A stretch of 39,380 nucleotides of DNA from Deltaproteobacteria bacterium (GTDB lineage: Bacteria > Desulfobacterota > DSM-4660 > Desulfatiglandales > Desulfatiglandaceae): positions 1 to 39,380 of the forward strand of contig JAJDOH010000266.1 in the NCBI GenBank assembly GCA_022340265.1, given 5' to 3'. The notes beneath the pieces are model-generated. The model was not told the DNA's origin. It ran no database searches and was given only the letters and a program-made list of their open reading frames with translations. The position numbers and the translations under genes are program-made. Below, one piece after another: positions 1-8,812 of the stretch. Each line of letters begins with the position of its first letter. Position 1 is the first letter of the stretch.

Positions 1-7
1 AAACGAG

Positions 8-36
8 GAGCCCCGTGCAGAAGCACGGGGCTCTTT
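8..36 (+). terminator. Rho-independent terminator
   Basis: A perfect 11-bp stem (GAGCCCCGTGC / GCACGGGGCTC) with an AGAA loop is followed by TTTCT. It probably ends a plus-strand transcript entering from the left of the window. The stem is directly visible. Confidence 0.85.
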
Positions 37-100
37 CTATTATGGCAACGGTGGGATCCTCAAACCTTGATTCCCTCAGTGCAGGAAGAATAGGTATCTT

Positions 101-132
101 TGCCATATTTGACCATTTGGCCATATATGGCC
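101..132. promoter_or_regulatory. Tandem dyad, class I (putative enhancer site A)
   Basis: Two 14-bp dyads are separated by 4 bp: TGCCATATTTGACC (101-114) and the perfect palindrome GGCCATATATGGCC (119-132). Read on the other strand, this matches the sites at 6635-6665 and 33175-33205. It ends 106 bp before the -24 GG of the sigma-54 promoter at 235-252, a normal distance for an upstream activator site. That a regulator binds here is inferred. Confidence 0.6.
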
Positions 133-234
133 ACGACATTGACATTGATCAGGCCCTCTTTCACCAGCCCTTCTATTGCGACTATTCAATGATAAATCAG
201 GTTGTTAGATAATATCAGGGTGACAATTATCCAG

Positions 235-252
235 TTTGGCACGGAGTTTGGA
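235..252 (+). promoter_or_regulatory. Putative sigma-54 promoter (-24/-12)
   Basis: TTTGGCACGGAGTTTGGA has a consensus -24 element (TTGGCACG). After exactly 10 bp it has GG at 250-251, where the consensus has GC. The same GG variant occurs at 6520-6537. It lies about 80 bp upstream of the DUF3096 gene at 332. Confidence 0.6.
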
Positions 253-278
253 TACAATAATTTACAACTAAAGCGCAA

Positions 279-489
279 GCGGAGGGATTTTAGACGATGA
301 CATCAGTGTTCGTGAAAGGAGGCTCGGTACCATGCAAATCGATATATCCCCACAACCGGTGGTTGCGTTAATCGCGGGTATCGCGATTCTCGTTGCCCCG
401 AAACTATTGAACTTTATCGTTGCCATTTATCTCATTGTGTTTGGCGTTTTAGGGCTGGTCCGAATGTAGTCAAACCGAAATCCAACAGG
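279..489 (+). repeat. Dispersed repeat carrying the DUF3096 gene, copy 1
   Basis: About 210 bp is closely matched at 9529-9737. The match covers the leader (GCGGAGGGATTTTA), the whole 45-codon gene and about 20 bp after its stop (TCAAACCGAAATCCAAC). The copies diverge sharply beyond that. This is a recent duplication of a small-gene unit. Confidence 0.8.
332..469 (+). CDS. DUF3096-type small membrane protein (copy A)
   Basis: This 45-residue protein (MQIDISPQPVVALIAGIAIL...) has two short hydrophobic stretches, about residues 10-22 and 28-43, split by APKLLNF. The pattern and length match the DUF3096 family of tiny inner-membrane proteins of unknown function. AGGAGG at 318-323 precedes the ATG. 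A near-identical paralogue lies at 9582-9719, with almost only silent or conservative changes, so both copies look maintained. It should be transcribed from the sigma-54 promoter at 235-252, together with the csbD remnant and the mini-protein downstream. The family assignment is from memory of its typical sequence. Confidence 0.75.
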   Translation: MQIDISPQPVVALIAGIAILVAPKLLNFIVAIYLIVFGVLGLVRM

Positions 490-498
490 AGGAATATT

Positions 499-561
499 AT
501 GAAATCGAGCATTAGGGACAAGGTGGAAGGAACGTTTCACGAAGGGAGGGAATTATCATGA
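499..561 (+). pseudogene. Truncated csbD remnant
   Basis: The frame encodes MKSSIRDKVEGTFHEGRELS and stops after 20 codons. It aligns with the first residues of the intact CsbD-like protein at 14885 (MKSSTRDEAEGKLHQVKGK...), and the leader CCGAAATC-CAACAGGAGG is also shared. The remaining two thirds of the gene are missing. The deletion joins directly to the start region of the mini-protein at 558, so the remnant's stop TGA overlaps that ATG. Translation of the remnant could now serve to couple the downstream gene. Confidence 0.75.
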
Positions 562-647
562 GTACTACAACACTTATTATTATCGTTGTCCTTTTGGTTT
601 TATTATTCGGTGGGGGCGGCGGTTACTTTTGGAGCAGACGACGGTAA
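558..647 (+). CDS. 29-residue glycine-rich membrane mini-protein
   Basis: MSTTTLIIIVVLLVLLFGGG continues with GGYFWSRRR. It is a single hydrophobic helix followed by a glycine run and a basic tail, consistent with a one-pass membrane peptide with a cytoplasmic Arg-rich end. A strong Shine-Dalgarno (GGGAGGG, 544-550) lies before the ATG, and the ATG overlaps the stop of the csbD remnant (ATGA). Its size and composition resemble small membrane proteins that often accompany CsbD/DUF3096 genes. I cannot name the family with confidence (a DUF3309 relative is possible). Confidence 0.65.
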   Translation: MSTTTLIIIVVLLVLLFGGGGGYFWSRRR

Positions 648-965
648 GCATGTCGGATGCAGCGGATTGGATAACAGCGATGTCTTTTGAATTAGAAATG
701 ACTCTTCTTCAGGGAAGGGTCATTTTTTTGGCTACCGGTACGTCCATCCCTCTACCTACCCCTTCACCCCTTCATTGCAGGCAGCAAAGACCGTCTTGAA
801 CCAATGGGGCTGCTCAAAGGCCTGTTCAACGGACGCGGCGCATTTTTTCTGAAGCGCCACGAATTTTATTGCGGTGAGCTCTTTTTTTATTTACCCTTTA
901 AACTGACTTAGAACATGTTCCCCTTCTGGGTGTGTGTACCCCTTACCTTGCGTACAGGAGGACGA
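648..965. other. Intergenic stretch with little besides a terminator
   Basis: Apart from the terminator at 696-729 and the Shine-Dalgarno of the next gene (AGGAGG, about 957-962), I see no supported gene, sigma-54 motif or dyad here. Confidence 0.5.
696..729 (+). terminator. Rho-independent terminator of cassette A
   Basis: A 12-bp stem AAATGACTCTTC / GAAGGGTCATTT (one T-G pair) with a 6-nt loop runs into a T tract. It closes the small-gene cassette that ends at 647. Confidence 0.85.
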
Positions 966-2501
966 ATGACCGATTACGATGCCATTGTGGTCGGCAGTGG
1001 CGCCGGTGGTTTGGGTGCGGCGCTGCGAATGAGCCAGCAACGCGTGTCTGTCCTCTTGCTTGAGGCCGCACCATCCTTTGGCGGCTATTTGAATGCATTC
1101 ACCAGAAAGGGCTACTCTTTTGATACTGGCCTTCACTATCTGGGTAAACTGGCCCCAGGAGGGTCTTTTCGGATGCTGTTGGAGCTGCTGGAGATCGACA
1201 AGGAGGTGTCCTTCATCGAGCTGAATCCCGATGGATTCGATCGTTTTTGTTTTCCTGATTTTGAGCTGCGGCTCTGCAAAGGCAAGGCGCAATATCAGGA
1301 GAGACTTCTGGGACTCTTTCCCAATGAATCCAAGCCGATCAAGAAATTTTTCCATACCATCGATCAATTGCTGAAGGCGCTTTCCGATCCCAAAGGTCCT
1401 CCAAAAAACATTCTTGATAAAATCGGGTACGTGCTCCGACACCCGGTCCTGGTGAGGTATTTTCGGTCAACCTACCAAAAGATGATCAACGGCATCACCC
1501 GCAATCCCCTTCTCCAGGCAGCTTTGTCAGCCCACTGCGGCAACAGCGGCCTGCCGCCCAGCATGGCTTCCGCCTTTTTGTGTCTCATGCTGCTGGATCA
1601 TTATTTTGACGGCGCCTATTATCCCAAGGGAGGCAGCGCGGCCTTTCGGGATGCCTTTCTCTCCGGACTTCGTGGGCACAAAGCCGTTCTGAAGGCCGGT
1701 GCACCGGTAACACGCATCGAACGTCGGGGGGCGGAATTTTGCGTCTCTACAAAGTCCGGCGATCAATATACGGCCAGAGCCGTGGTCAGCAATGCCGATC
1801 CCATCATCACCTTCCGGCAATTGGTCGATCCCGCCCTGATTCCCAAGCCCCTGGCAAAGAAAGTGGCCCGTTTACGGCCGTCGGCCGGCGCCTTCTATGC
1901 CTTTATCGGCACATCCCTGGATTTGGCCGCCACACAACTTTCCGATGCCAACATCATTCATTTTGATTACATGGATGTGAATCGGTGTTTTGAGACCCTT
2001 CAGGAGCGCGATGAAACCGACCCGTTCTCCTACTATTTTCTCACGTCACCTTCCCTGAAAGATCCCCAGAGCCTCCATGCCCCCCAAGGCCACCATACCC
2101 TGCAGATCATCACCGGGTTCGGCCATAACCATCCCTTTGTGCCCTGGACCGGTACCCGGAGCAGACAGCGCGGCGAGGCTTACGACCACCTGAAAAATCG
2201 TTTGGGTGTGCAGCTCGTACGATCCGCGGAACGGTATCTCCCCGGTCTCAGCGATCACCTGGAGTATGTGGAGTTCGCCACGCCCCTCTCCAGTGAATAT
2301 TGGGTCAACAGCTTTCAGGGCGCCAATTTCGGTCTGGAACAAACCCCGGACCAGTTCGGCGCGGGCCGCTTTTACGACTGTACGGCCGGCATTGAGGGGC
2401 TGTTTCTGGTGGGCTCCGGAACGATCAGCGGCGGTGTGTTGTCCTGCATGGCATCTGGTGTGTGGGCAGCCAGTCAGGTCCTTGATTTTCTGAACACCTG
2501 A
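966..2501 (+). CDS. FAD-dependent oxidoreductase, CrtI/CrtISO/RetSat type
   Basis: This 511-residue flavoprotein starts at the ATG preceded by ACAGGAGGACGA. The upstream extension has no such site and reads like non-coding sequence. Residues 4-30 are an FAD Rossmann motif (YDAIVVGSGAGGLGAAL), followed by GGYLNAFTRKGYSFDTGLHY, typical of phytoene desaturase, carotenoid isomerase and retinol saturase relatives. The C-terminus carries the second FAD-contact region (GLFLVGSGTISGGVLSCMAS). The family oxidises, reduces or isomerises polyene or other lipid substrates. The actual substrate cannot be read from the sequence, and no carotenoid synthesis gene is nearby. It is monocistronic in appearance. 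Confidence 0.85.
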   Translation: MTDYDAIVVGSGAGGLGAALRMSQQRVSVLLLEAAPSFGGYLNAFTRKGYSFDTGLHYLGKLAPGGSFRMLLELLEIDKEVSFIELNPDGFDRFCFPDFELRLCKGKAQYQERLLGLFPNESKPIKKFFHTIDQLLKALSDPKGPPKNILDKIGYVLRHPVLVRYFRSTYQKMINGITRNPLLQAALSAHCGNSGLPPSMASAFLCLMLLDHYFDGAYYPKGGSAAFRDAFLSGLRGHKAVLKAGAPVTRIERRGAEFCVSTKSGDQYTARAVVSNADPIITFRQLVDPALIPKPLAKKVARLRPSAGAFYAFIGTSLDLAATQLSDANIIHFDYMDVNRCFETLQERDETDPFSYYFLTSPSLKDPQSLHAPQGHHTLQIITGFGHNHPFVPWTGTRSRQRGEAYDHLKNRLGVQLVRSAERYLPGLSDHLEYVEFATPLSSEYWVNSFQGANFGLEQTPDQFGAGRFYDCTAGIEGLFLVGSGTISGGVLSCMASGVWAASQVLDFLNT

Positions 2502-2600
2502 TCCATTTTGCGGCATCGATGCGCAATATGCCGGAACGTGATCTTCCGTCGATCGATCAGTCTTGGCAATCAATAACCGCATGTCCTTACTGGAGAAAAA

Positions 2601-2945
2601 TTAAGAACGTTCCCGAGACTGCGAGATTTTCCCATTGGGAGACAATCCCTCCATGATCTTCTCATCTGCTGAGCGAATGTGTAAATCCCTTTGGGGGAAA
2701 GGAATTTCGATCCCGCGATCACGAAAACGCTTCTCGATTTCTTGGTTCAAATCGCTAATAACCGTGAAACGGTTGTCAAATTCGTCCGTCCACACTTTTA
2801 ATTCGAAATCGAGGGCGCTTTCTCCGAAGCCCATAAAAAACACAAGGGGTTCCGGCTTAACCAAAACCATCTCATTTTCTTCGGCGCATGCCATCAAAAT
2901 CTCTTTAATGGGTTCTTTGGTTGATGCACGTCCACACTCCTGCAA
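2601..2945 (-). pseudogene. 5'-truncated MscS-type mechanosensitive channel
   Basis: The frame holds only the cytoplasmic C-terminal part of a small-conductance mechanosensitive channel: an alpha/beta segment (EPIKEILMACAEEN), then VLVKPEPLVFFMGFGESALD and a tail with EIEKRFRDRGIEIPFPQRDL. The membrane helices, pore helix TM3 and the beta domain are missing. The only start is a TTG without a properly spaced ribosome site, and the WXXGXW gene ends 27 bp upstream. It is therefore read as a deletion remnant. Independent expression as a soluble domain is possible but unlikely. Confidence 0.8.
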
Positions 2946-2971
2946 ATAAAGCCAGTTGGGTTTTCCTCCAG

Positions 2972-4789
2972 CTATCTACCCGGAAATTGCGACCTGTTTC
3001 CGCCCGTATCCGGCCTCGTACCCGTGGGCCCTTCCGGACGACCCGATGATGCTCCTCTTCCGGGGGACTCCATCTTATAACCAGGATTGGGAGCTTCGGG
3101 GCGTGTCGATTGTGACGGGGCAGCCGGTGGGTTTGCTACCCTGGGAGCGTTTGTTGGCGCAGTTCTTCCGTCAGTCCCGATCTTCCTTGAAGTTTCCGGT
3201 TGTCCAGATGACCTTCTTTTCAGAGGTTCAACAGTGGGATTTGTTTTGGGAGTCTTGTAGCGAACAGGCGGCTCTTTCCCGGCTGGGGAACCGGTTGTTC
3301 TTGACTGACTGCCGGGTTGGCTTGTCGGGCGGGGAGACTTTGGTATAGTTCTTTTGTCAATCTCGATTTTCTTTGAACTTCCCGGCGCATTTGAAGGTCC
3401 TCTCTCCAGAGGCTTCGTTGCGGAAATCGATTGGGTGTTTTTATTACGATTCGAAGTTGCCTTCTTCGTGGATGCTCGTTCGATCGGTTTTGCCGCGATC
3501 GGAGAATCCGGAAGTTTCACCCTGTCCACATTGTTCTTTTTGGCAGATCCCACGGACGGTTTGGCCAACCCCCGAGATTCCAATTTGAGCCGCTGATTAC
3601 TAAGATTGCGGAGCTGTTTGTCATGCTGTTCGATTTGCACACGCTCATTTCTGCTCAAGGATTCGAATTTTGGCAGATCCTCCCTCTTTGTTGTCAATGG
3701 AAAAAAAGGCTTTTTAGAAGAACGTCCCGAGGAACTTGATCTCAGTGATTCTTGTTGGAGTTTTCTCGACTCAAGGAGGTTTCTCGGCGGCCTGGCCGTC
3801 TCATCTTTGCGACGTAATTGATAGGTACTATGCAGATTTTTTTCCCAATTGGGATTGTTCCGGTGCTCCCAACGCTGATGCGCATAAATGGGGTCGTATC
3901 CGTGACGCCTTACATGGGGTGAAAACCATGGAAATATGCCTCTTTGATAATACCGGGGAGCATAATAATCACCAAAATAGTAGTGGTTATAGCCTGGACG
4001 AATGAAAAGACAGTCTGAAAAAATGCTCACGTTAATCATAAATGATGGTGTAAAATAGAAGCCGCTTCCGAAAGTCACGCCGAAACCAAAAGCAACCGGT
4101 GCAAACAGCACGCCTCGAAAACCAACAGCAAAATCCCAGTAACCCCCTATAAAAACATACCCCCGGGGTGTCCACACATAATGTGCGGGCATCCACACCC
4201 AGTCAGGCCGCATCAAAGCCCAATAACCGGGACGCCAGGCGTATGCATTACTATACCATACCCAACTGCCGGGTATCCAAGTGTAGTTCGATGAGGGCGC
4301 ATTGACATTGGGTCCCACCTCAACCGATTCGGGAGGCTCGGGCAGGTACGTCGTGGCACTGTTTTTCTCAGGCGCCCAATAGCCTGAAATCCATTGATAG
4401 CCGTGCCCCGCGGAGTTGACCCAATATCCGGGGATCCATTGCCGACCGGGTGGGACCACCCGCCAAGTGCCGCTGATCCAAATAAAATCGTTTCGATCAT
4501 CATCCCAGCCCCAGTAGCCTGGAATCCACTGGACATCACCCTCGGGTTTCTGTTCCGGTGGAACCTCGTTGATGAGCTCCGGCGGTACTTTCGGGACGAT
4601 GATTCCAGGTTCAGGATCAAATGCGATGGTCTCGGCAAATGCTTCGTGTATGGGGCCGTGTGCGAGTACATCTATTTGCTCCTCATCAGGTGAATTTTCC
4701 GCAGCCACCGCTGGAAATGCACCCAGTGTGCTCCCCAGCAGTCCCAGTAGCGCAAATAACCAAATATTTAGAATCATATCTCGGAACAT
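2972..4789 (-). CDS. WXXGXW/YXWGXW-repeat secreted protein
   Basis: This 605-residue protein has an N-terminal signal peptide (hydrophobic NIWLFALLGLLGSTLGA, cleavage near AVAAE). The start is the ATG at 4789, preceded by AGGAG 8 nt upstream, rather than the longer ATG at 4819. Residues about 85-240 hold repeated W-x-PGYW / W-I-SGYW units (WIPGYWGWDD, WIPGYWVNS, WISGYWAPE, WIPGSWVWY, WRPGYWAL). A Tyr/Phe-rich segment with YYFGDYYAPRYYQ follows. The last 250 residues are Ser/Pro/Lys-rich and probably disordered. Such proteins are exported and of unknown function. It follows the BON-DUF1207 gene in an envelope operon. Confidence 0.8.
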   Translation of the reverse strand: MFRDMILNIWLFALLGLLGSTLGAFPAVAAENSPDEEQIDVLAHGPIHEAFAETIAFDPEPGIIVPKVPPELINEVPPEQKPEGDVQWIPGYWGWDDDRNDFIWISGTWRVVPPGRQWIPGYWVNSAGHGYQWISGYWAPEKNSATTYLPEPPESVEVGPNVNAPSSNYTWIPGSWVWYSNAYAWRPGYWALMRPDWVWMPAHYVWTPRGYVFIGGYWDFAVGFRGVLFAPVAFGFGVTFGSGFYFTPSFMINVSIFSDCLFIRPGYNHYYFGDYYAPRYYQRGIFPWFSPHVRRHGYDPIYAHQRWEHRNNPNWEKNLHSTYQLRRKDETARPPRNLLESRKLQQESLRSSSSGRSSKKPFFPLTTKREDLPKFESLSRNERVQIEQHDKQLRNLSNQRLKLESRGLAKPSVGSAKKNNVDRVKLPDSPIAAKPIERASTKKATSNRNKNTQSISATKPLERGPSNAPGSSKKIEIDKRTIPKSPRPTSQPGSQSRTTGSPAGKEPPVRYKTPKTNPTVEPLKRRSSGQPETSRKIGTDGRTAPTNAPRVANPPAAPSQSTRPEAPNPGYKMESPGRGASSGRPEGPTGTRPDTGGNRSQFPGR

Positions 4790-4870
4790 CGTTCGATCTC
4801 CTTTGTTCTGTAACCGCATGGCCGTCCACGCTAAAAAGGCAATGCAGAACTGATTAATAAATTGATCTGC

Positions 4871-6034
4871 TTACTGAGAAAAGAATTGCACCCCCAGACC
4901 GAAATACTCGATTGTGTTTTCATAGAACTGTCCATTGGGTGATTTCCCATTATAATACTCCAGCAGCAGCATAAGCTTTCGGCCTAGAATTTCAGGATTT
5001 TCAAACTGTATTCCCGCACGCACCGACAGATCCGTATTCCACCCGCTTTCCTGCCAGTTCTGAATGTCGGCAGCCGCCACGGGAGACAGGGCGCCGTTCA
5101 GCCAGGACCATGGGCTGTGAAATTCCAGGCCGACCTGACTGTACCAGGGCTCGAAATCAGATGGCGTGCGATCAAAAAGATACCCGCCTCCGGCATAGGC
5201 ACGGAACCCTTTGGGAAAATCGTAAGAAAACAGGGTATCAAAAGCGTTATAGCTCAGATTTTTTCGCTCCTCGGCATCTCCCCTTAAGACATATTCATCA
5301 CCCAGGTGCGAGCTTTGATGAAATATGCGCGTCATATTGGTAAAATTTTCCTTCTTGATGGAGACTGGAATCGCCACCCGATAGTCCGCATTGATCAGAT
5401 CAAAGGATTCAGCATCCAGGTCGAAAATGGAAAAAACACCCGCCTGAATGCCCACCTCCATGGTGGATTGCCAGGGGCCGCGAAAACGATAGATACCGAA
5501 CGTCTCGCCGAAACTGACGGATGCCACATCCGTAAGCAAATCGCCTTTCGTATATCGCTGGTAGGAAGCGGAAAACCGCGGCCATCGGGGTGCGGCAATC
5601 AGCGGTCGAAACAGCTGCGTTTCAGGCAGGAAGACCGGCAAAGACCCGTCCAGTGAAACCGTTTCTTCATTGTCGGTATCGGCTGCAAGAACCTTTTGCG
5701 GATATTTTTCACCCAAAAGAAATTGAACCTTTTTGACACCTTTTATGCCTGAGATCACCTGGCCCAAATCTGTCTTTTCTTCTTCCGATAACCGACTTTG
5801 CTCAACATATACCACGCCATTTTTCACCTGAATGGATCCTACCTGGGCCGGATAATTCATGGCCACAATGGCAGTCACATAACCTTGAATAAAGTCATCA
5901 GTGGCCTCCGCCGCATCAGATTCAGAAACCGGATACCAGGCCGCTACCCAAACGGTAAAAACCCAAAAAATCCATAAAGGACTCTTCAAAAAACCGCCAT
6001 GAAAAATCGTTCTACGCCTTATTGACCTTTTCAA
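4871..6034 (-). CDS. BON domain plus DUF1207 envelope protein
   Basis: This protein of about 387 residues has a basic N-terminus and a hydrophobic signal segment (LWIFWVFTVWVAAW). Residues about 45-105 resemble a BON domain (YVTAIVAMNYPAQVGSIQVK, then a second half ending GIKGVKKVQFLLG). The rest matches DUF1207 (FLPETQLFRPLIAAPRWPRF, FGIYRFRGPWQSTMEVGIQA), which looks like an outer-membrane beta-barrel ending in aromatic FGLGVQFFSQ. I chose the TTG start at 6034, because GAGGTGAG (6048-6041) is a near-perfect Shine-Dalgarno for it. The GTG at 6043 overlaps that site. Role: envelope protein of unknown activity, in operon with its neighbours. Confidence 0.75.
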   Translation of the reverse strand: MKRSIRRRTIFHGGFLKSPLWIFWVFTVWVAAWYPVSESDAAEATDDFIQGYVTAIVAMNYPAQVGSIQVKNGVVYVEQSRLSEEEKTDLGQVISGIKGVKKVQFLLGEKYPQKVLAADTDNEETVSLDGSLPVFLPETQLFRPLIAAPRWPRFSASYQRYTKGDLLTDVASVSFGETFGIYRFRGPWQSTMEVGIQAGVFSIFDLDAESFDLINADYRVAIPVSIKKENFTNMTRIFHQSSHLGDEYVLRGDAEERKNLSYNAFDTLFSYDFPKGFRAYAGGGYLFDRTPSDFEPWYSQVGLEFHSPWSWLNGALSPVAAADIQNWQESGWNTDLSVRAGIQFENPEILGRKLMLLLEYYNGKSPNGQFYENTIEYFGLGVQFFSQ

Positions 6035-6074
6035 AATGCTCACCTCAATTAAAAAAGCCTCTTTACGCCAAACG

Positions 6075-6296
6075 TTATTGATTCGCCTTGTCGGTCGCCT
6101 GTTTCACTTTATCCCCCGCCTTTTCCAGTTGGTCTCCCACTTTTTCCATGGCGTTATCCACTTTTTTGCCGGCTTTTTCTGCCGGCCCTTCCTTTTCGCA
6201 TGAAACCAACCCGAATGAAAAAGCCATCACCAATACCATAATCCCTATTTTCCAACCCTTCACGAAACTTCCAGACCCGTAAGCACATTTTTCCAT
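6075..6296 (-). CDS. Small lipoprotein with amphipathic Lys/Glu repeats
   Basis: This 73-residue protein has a basic start, a hydrophobic stretch (IGIMVLVMAFSFG) and the lipobox LVSC. A charged helical region of repeated KAGDKV / KVGDQLEKAG units follows and resembles CsbD-like or apolipoprotein-like helices. The ATG at 6296 is preferred over 6299 because AGGAG lies 6 nt upstream of it. It is the first gene of the minus-strand envelope operon and lies downstream of the sigma-54 promoter at 6520-6537. Function unknown; probably an abundant envelope stress lipoprotein. Confidence 0.75.
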   Translation of the reverse strand: MEKCAYGSGSFVKGWKIGIMVLVMAFSFGLVSCEKEGPAEKAGKKVDNAMEKVGDQLEKAGDKVKQATDKANQ

Positions 6297-6519
6297 CATT
6301 TTCTCCTTTCGATTGTAATTGAAGTGTCTGTTTTTATAACTATTTTTGGATTTTTTAGCGCACAAAGGGATATCCCCGTATAGTCCCATAATGTATTCTC
6401 CCCTGAAATGCGCGGCATACTTTCTTTAAGGATTCCACCGGGCAAAGGAGGTCTTGGCTCTAATCTACCCTTCAATATCATTTTCGATGTTTTCGAATTC
6501 TTCCTTCTATGATGATATA

Positions 6520-6537
6520 TCCAATCTTCGTGCCAAA
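6520..6537 (-). promoter_or_regulatory. Putative sigma-54 promoter for the envelope operon
   Basis: On the minus strand the sequence reads TTTGGCACGAAGATTGGA: -24 TTGGCACG, 10 bp, then GG at -12. It is almost identical to 235-252 (TTTGGCACGGAGTTTGGA). It points toward the lipoprotein gene at 6296. The class I dyads lie 101 bp upstream of its -24 GG. Confidence 0.6.
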
Positions 6538-6634
6538 CTGGACGAGTTCAGATCATTTGATTTAACCTATTGATTTGTCAACTAATACCCAAACTCCAAA
6601 TGCTGGTGGGTAAAACCATGTTGACTGAAACAGT

Positions 6635-6665
6635 GGCCACATTTGACAAATGGTCAAATATGATC
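6635..6665. promoter_or_regulatory. Tandem dyad, class I (putative enhancer site B)
   Basis: GGCCACATTTGACA (6635-6648), 3 bp, then GGTCAAATATGATC (6652-6665). AAATGGTCAAATATG is identical, in 15 of 15 bases, to the reverse complement of site A. It lies between the envelope operon and the gene for the sigma-54 activator, a typical position for an enhancer serving one or both. Confidence 0.6.
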
Positions 6666-6916
6666 AATTTTTTTCACTGTCCATACCGTACGGCCCTGAC
6701 ATAATGGGTCGTGATTTTAATAACGCCAAACGTAACTTGAGACCGCAGACCGGCTTAAAGCCTTGACCATTTCCCCCCAATATGGCATTCTGGCCCAACT
6801 CAGGAAAACATAACCCTCATTTAATATTCATTCGGTACTTGTTGACATTTAAGCTGATTTGAATTCCATTTGGCAAGGGGATTTTGCCTGGTGGGTGAGA
6901 GGCATTGGGGATTGGG

Positions 6917-8656
6917 ATGGATGTGAAGGAACCAAAGGTCAAGAAAGAGAGAGAGTCCAAACTCAGGCAAAGCGCTGAGGAAAAACTGAAAGAAGTGACC
7001 ACAGGCATGGCAGATCTCTCCGAAGTCCCGCCCGAAAGGACAGCAAACCTCATACACGAGCTTCAGGTTCACCAGATTGAGTTGAAAATGCAGAACGAAG
7101 AGCTCCGCCGTATTCAAGGGGAATTGGAAAAGGGGCGGGATCAGTATTCTCATTTGTATGATTTCTCACCGGTCGGCTATGTTACGTTGACTGAAAAGGG
7201 AATCATCCATGAGGCCAATCTCACCCTTGCTTCCATGTGTGGTGTAGAGCGGAGCGTTTTGGTTGGAAAGCCGTTCTCCCGTTTCGTTTTTAGAGACGAC
7301 CAGGATGCTTTCTACAAACTTCGGCATCGCCTTCTGGAAACGGAGAAATCCCAGCACTGCGAACTGCGCCTTTTGAAAAAGAACGACCATGCGTTTTTTG
7401 CCAGTTTAGACTGTATGGTTGTGAAAAACAGGGACGACGATTTCAGGTTTATCAGAGGGGCAGTGAGCGATATCACCGAACGGCACCTTATCGCCGAGGC
7501 TTTGCAGGAAGCCCAGAACGGGCTGGAACAGCGAGTCGAAGAACGGACAGCAGAACTCCGGACGGCGAATGAGAACCTGGCGCAGGAAATCGAAAAACAT
7601 CGAAAGTCAGAGGAATCCCTCCGCAAAGCCCTTTCTGACATCAAGAAGCTAAAAGAGCAACTCGAGGCAGAGAATATCTACTTTCGACGAGAAGTCAAAA
7701 TAAAACATCAATACAACCAGATTCTCGGGCAAAGCGATAGTCTCAGGCATGTTCTTTTTAGGGCGGAGCAGGTTGCTCCTCAGAACACGACGGTCCTCAT
7801 TCTTGGCGAGACCGGTACGGGAAAGGAGTTGATCGCCGCCGCCATCCACACCATGAGTCCACGTAAGGATCGGCCGCTCATCACGGTCAACTGCGCCGCC
7901 CTGCCGGCCAATTTAATAGAAAGCGAATTGTTCGGCCGGGAGAAGGGGGCCTTTACCGGGGCCGATACCCGGCAGATAGGCCGGTTCGAGGTTGCCCAGG
8001 GGTCCACCCTTTGTCTGGACGAGATCGGAGAACTGTCGATGGAGTTGCAGGCCAAGCTGCTCCGGGTGATCCAGCATAACGAGTTTGAGCGTCTGGGCTC
8101 CTCCCATACCATCAAAGTCGATGTGAGGGTCATCGCAACAACCAATCGAAACCTTGAGGAAGAGATTCTCAAAGGCCGATTCCGGCAGGACCTTTACTAT
8201 CGGCTCAATGTTTTTCCTATCACGGTACCGCCATTACGGCAGCGGAAAGAAGACATCCCTTTGTTGGTCCATGCCTTCATAGAGCGCTATGCCAAAAAGA
8301 TGGGGAAAAAGATCACATCGGTTCCGAAGGGGACGATGAAGGTCCTTCGGGATTACCCGTGGCCCGGGAACATCCGGGAGCTGGAAAGTATCATTGAACG
8401 GGCCGTGATTTTGTGCCCCGGGCCGGTCTTGCATTTGGCGGATAAACTGGTTATTTCACCCCATCCCCTGTCATCCGACATGAAAACGCTGGAAGAGACC
8501 GAGCGAAACCAAATCCTCAACACCCTCTTGGAAACCCGGTGGTGCATCGAGGGAAAGAACGGGGCCGCGGAGATCCTGGGGCTCCACCCGAGTACCTTGA
8601 GAGCAAGGATGCATAAGCTCGGGATCGTCCGGCCGGAGGCCAAGGTGCCGGATTAG
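6917..8656 (+). CDS. PAS domain sigma-54-dependent transcriptional activator
   Basis: A 579-residue enhancer-binding protein. Residues 40-75 form a coiled coil ([20 protein letters not shown]) and about 75-190 a PAS domain ([20 protein letters not shown]...). About 195-255 is a second coiled coil. The AAA+ domain has Walker A GETGTGKE (297-304), the sigma-54 contact loop GAFTGA (344-349), Walker B LCLDEIGE and the R-finger region [14 protein letters not shown] Fis-type HTH ([20 protein letters not shown]) ends the protein. There is no receiver domain or membrane segment, so it should sense a cytoplasmic cue through PAS. The ATG at 6917 is preferred to the upstream TTG. Class I dyads lie 250 bp upstream. 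It is the only sigma-54 activator in the window and so the prime candidate for the local regulon. Confidence 0.9.
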   Translation: MDVKEPKVKKERESKLRQSAEEKLKEVTTGMADLSEVPPERTANLIHELQVHQIELKMQNEELRRIQGELEKGRDQYSHLYDFSPVGYVTLTEKGIIHEANLTLASMCGVERSVLVGKPFSRFVFRDDQDAFYKLRHRLLETEKSQHCELRLLKKNDHAFFASLDCMVVKNRDDDFRFIRGAVSDITERHLIAEALQEAQNGLEQRVEERTAELRTANENLAQEIEKHRKSEESLRKALSDIKKLKEQLEAENIYFRREVKIKHQYNQILGQSDSLRHVLFRAEQVAPQNTTVLILGETGTGKELIAAAIHTMSPRKDRPLITVNCAALPANLIESELFGREKGAFTGADTRQIGRFEVAQGSTLCLDEIGELSMELQAKLLRVIQHNEFERLGSSHTIKVDVRVIATTNRNLEEEILKGRFRQDLYYRLNVFPITVPPLRQRKEDIPLLVHAFIERYAKKMGKKITSVPKGTMKVLRDYPWPGNIRELESIIERAVILCPGPVLHLADKLVISPHPLSSDMKTLEETERNQILNTLLETRWCIEGKNGAAEILGLHPSTLRARMHKLGIVRPEAKVPD

Positions 8657-8680
8657 GCTGCCCCGCTATCCTCAAAAATC

Positions 8681-8716
8681 CCCTCAGTATATGGAGGTTC
8701 CACCAAATGTTGAGGG
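8681..8716. promoter_or_regulatory. Tandem dyad, class II (copy 1)
   Basis: CCTCAGTATATGGAGG (8682-8697) is followed by CCACCAAATGTTGAGGG (8700-8716). Copies lie at 13655-13690 and 15453-15488, the latter with a perfect 16-bp palindrome. The end lies 99 bp before the -24 GG of the sigma-54 promoter at 8813-8830. The element sits 24 bp after the activator's stop and could also form an RNA hairpin, but it lacks a T tract. Confidence 0.55.
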
Positions 8717-8812
8717 CAAATCAGCTATTCCATACGCTGCCGTTAGTCTTTCCTGTTGACCTAACCAACCGTTATTAATTCAGTAATCGAAAATATTCCC
8801 GATTCTCGGTTT

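Larger units (their letters stand above)
6297..6916. other. Divergent regulatory region
   Basis: The 620-bp gap between the minus-strand envelope operon and the sigma-54 activator holds a minus-strand sigma-54 promoter (6520-6537) and class I dyads (6635-6665). I see no supported gene. A sigma-54-like sequence at 6870-6888 has the wrong spacing (see rejected items). Confidence 0.6.

Noticed and set aside
15..212. 65-codon plus-strand frame at the left edge
   Set aside because: It runs through a terminator hairpin and the class I dyads and has no ribosome site or recognisable sequence.
6868..6890. TTTGGCAAGGGGATTTTGCC as a sigma-54 promoter for the activator gene
   Set aside because: GG and GC are 12 bp apart instead of 10, so sigma-54 should not recognise it.
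8681..8716. Reading the class II dyads simply as terminators or REP elements
   Set aside because: No T tract follows, and two copies lie at the same 98-99 bp distance from sigma-54 promoters, so a regulatory site is the better reading. The hairpin alternative is not excluded.
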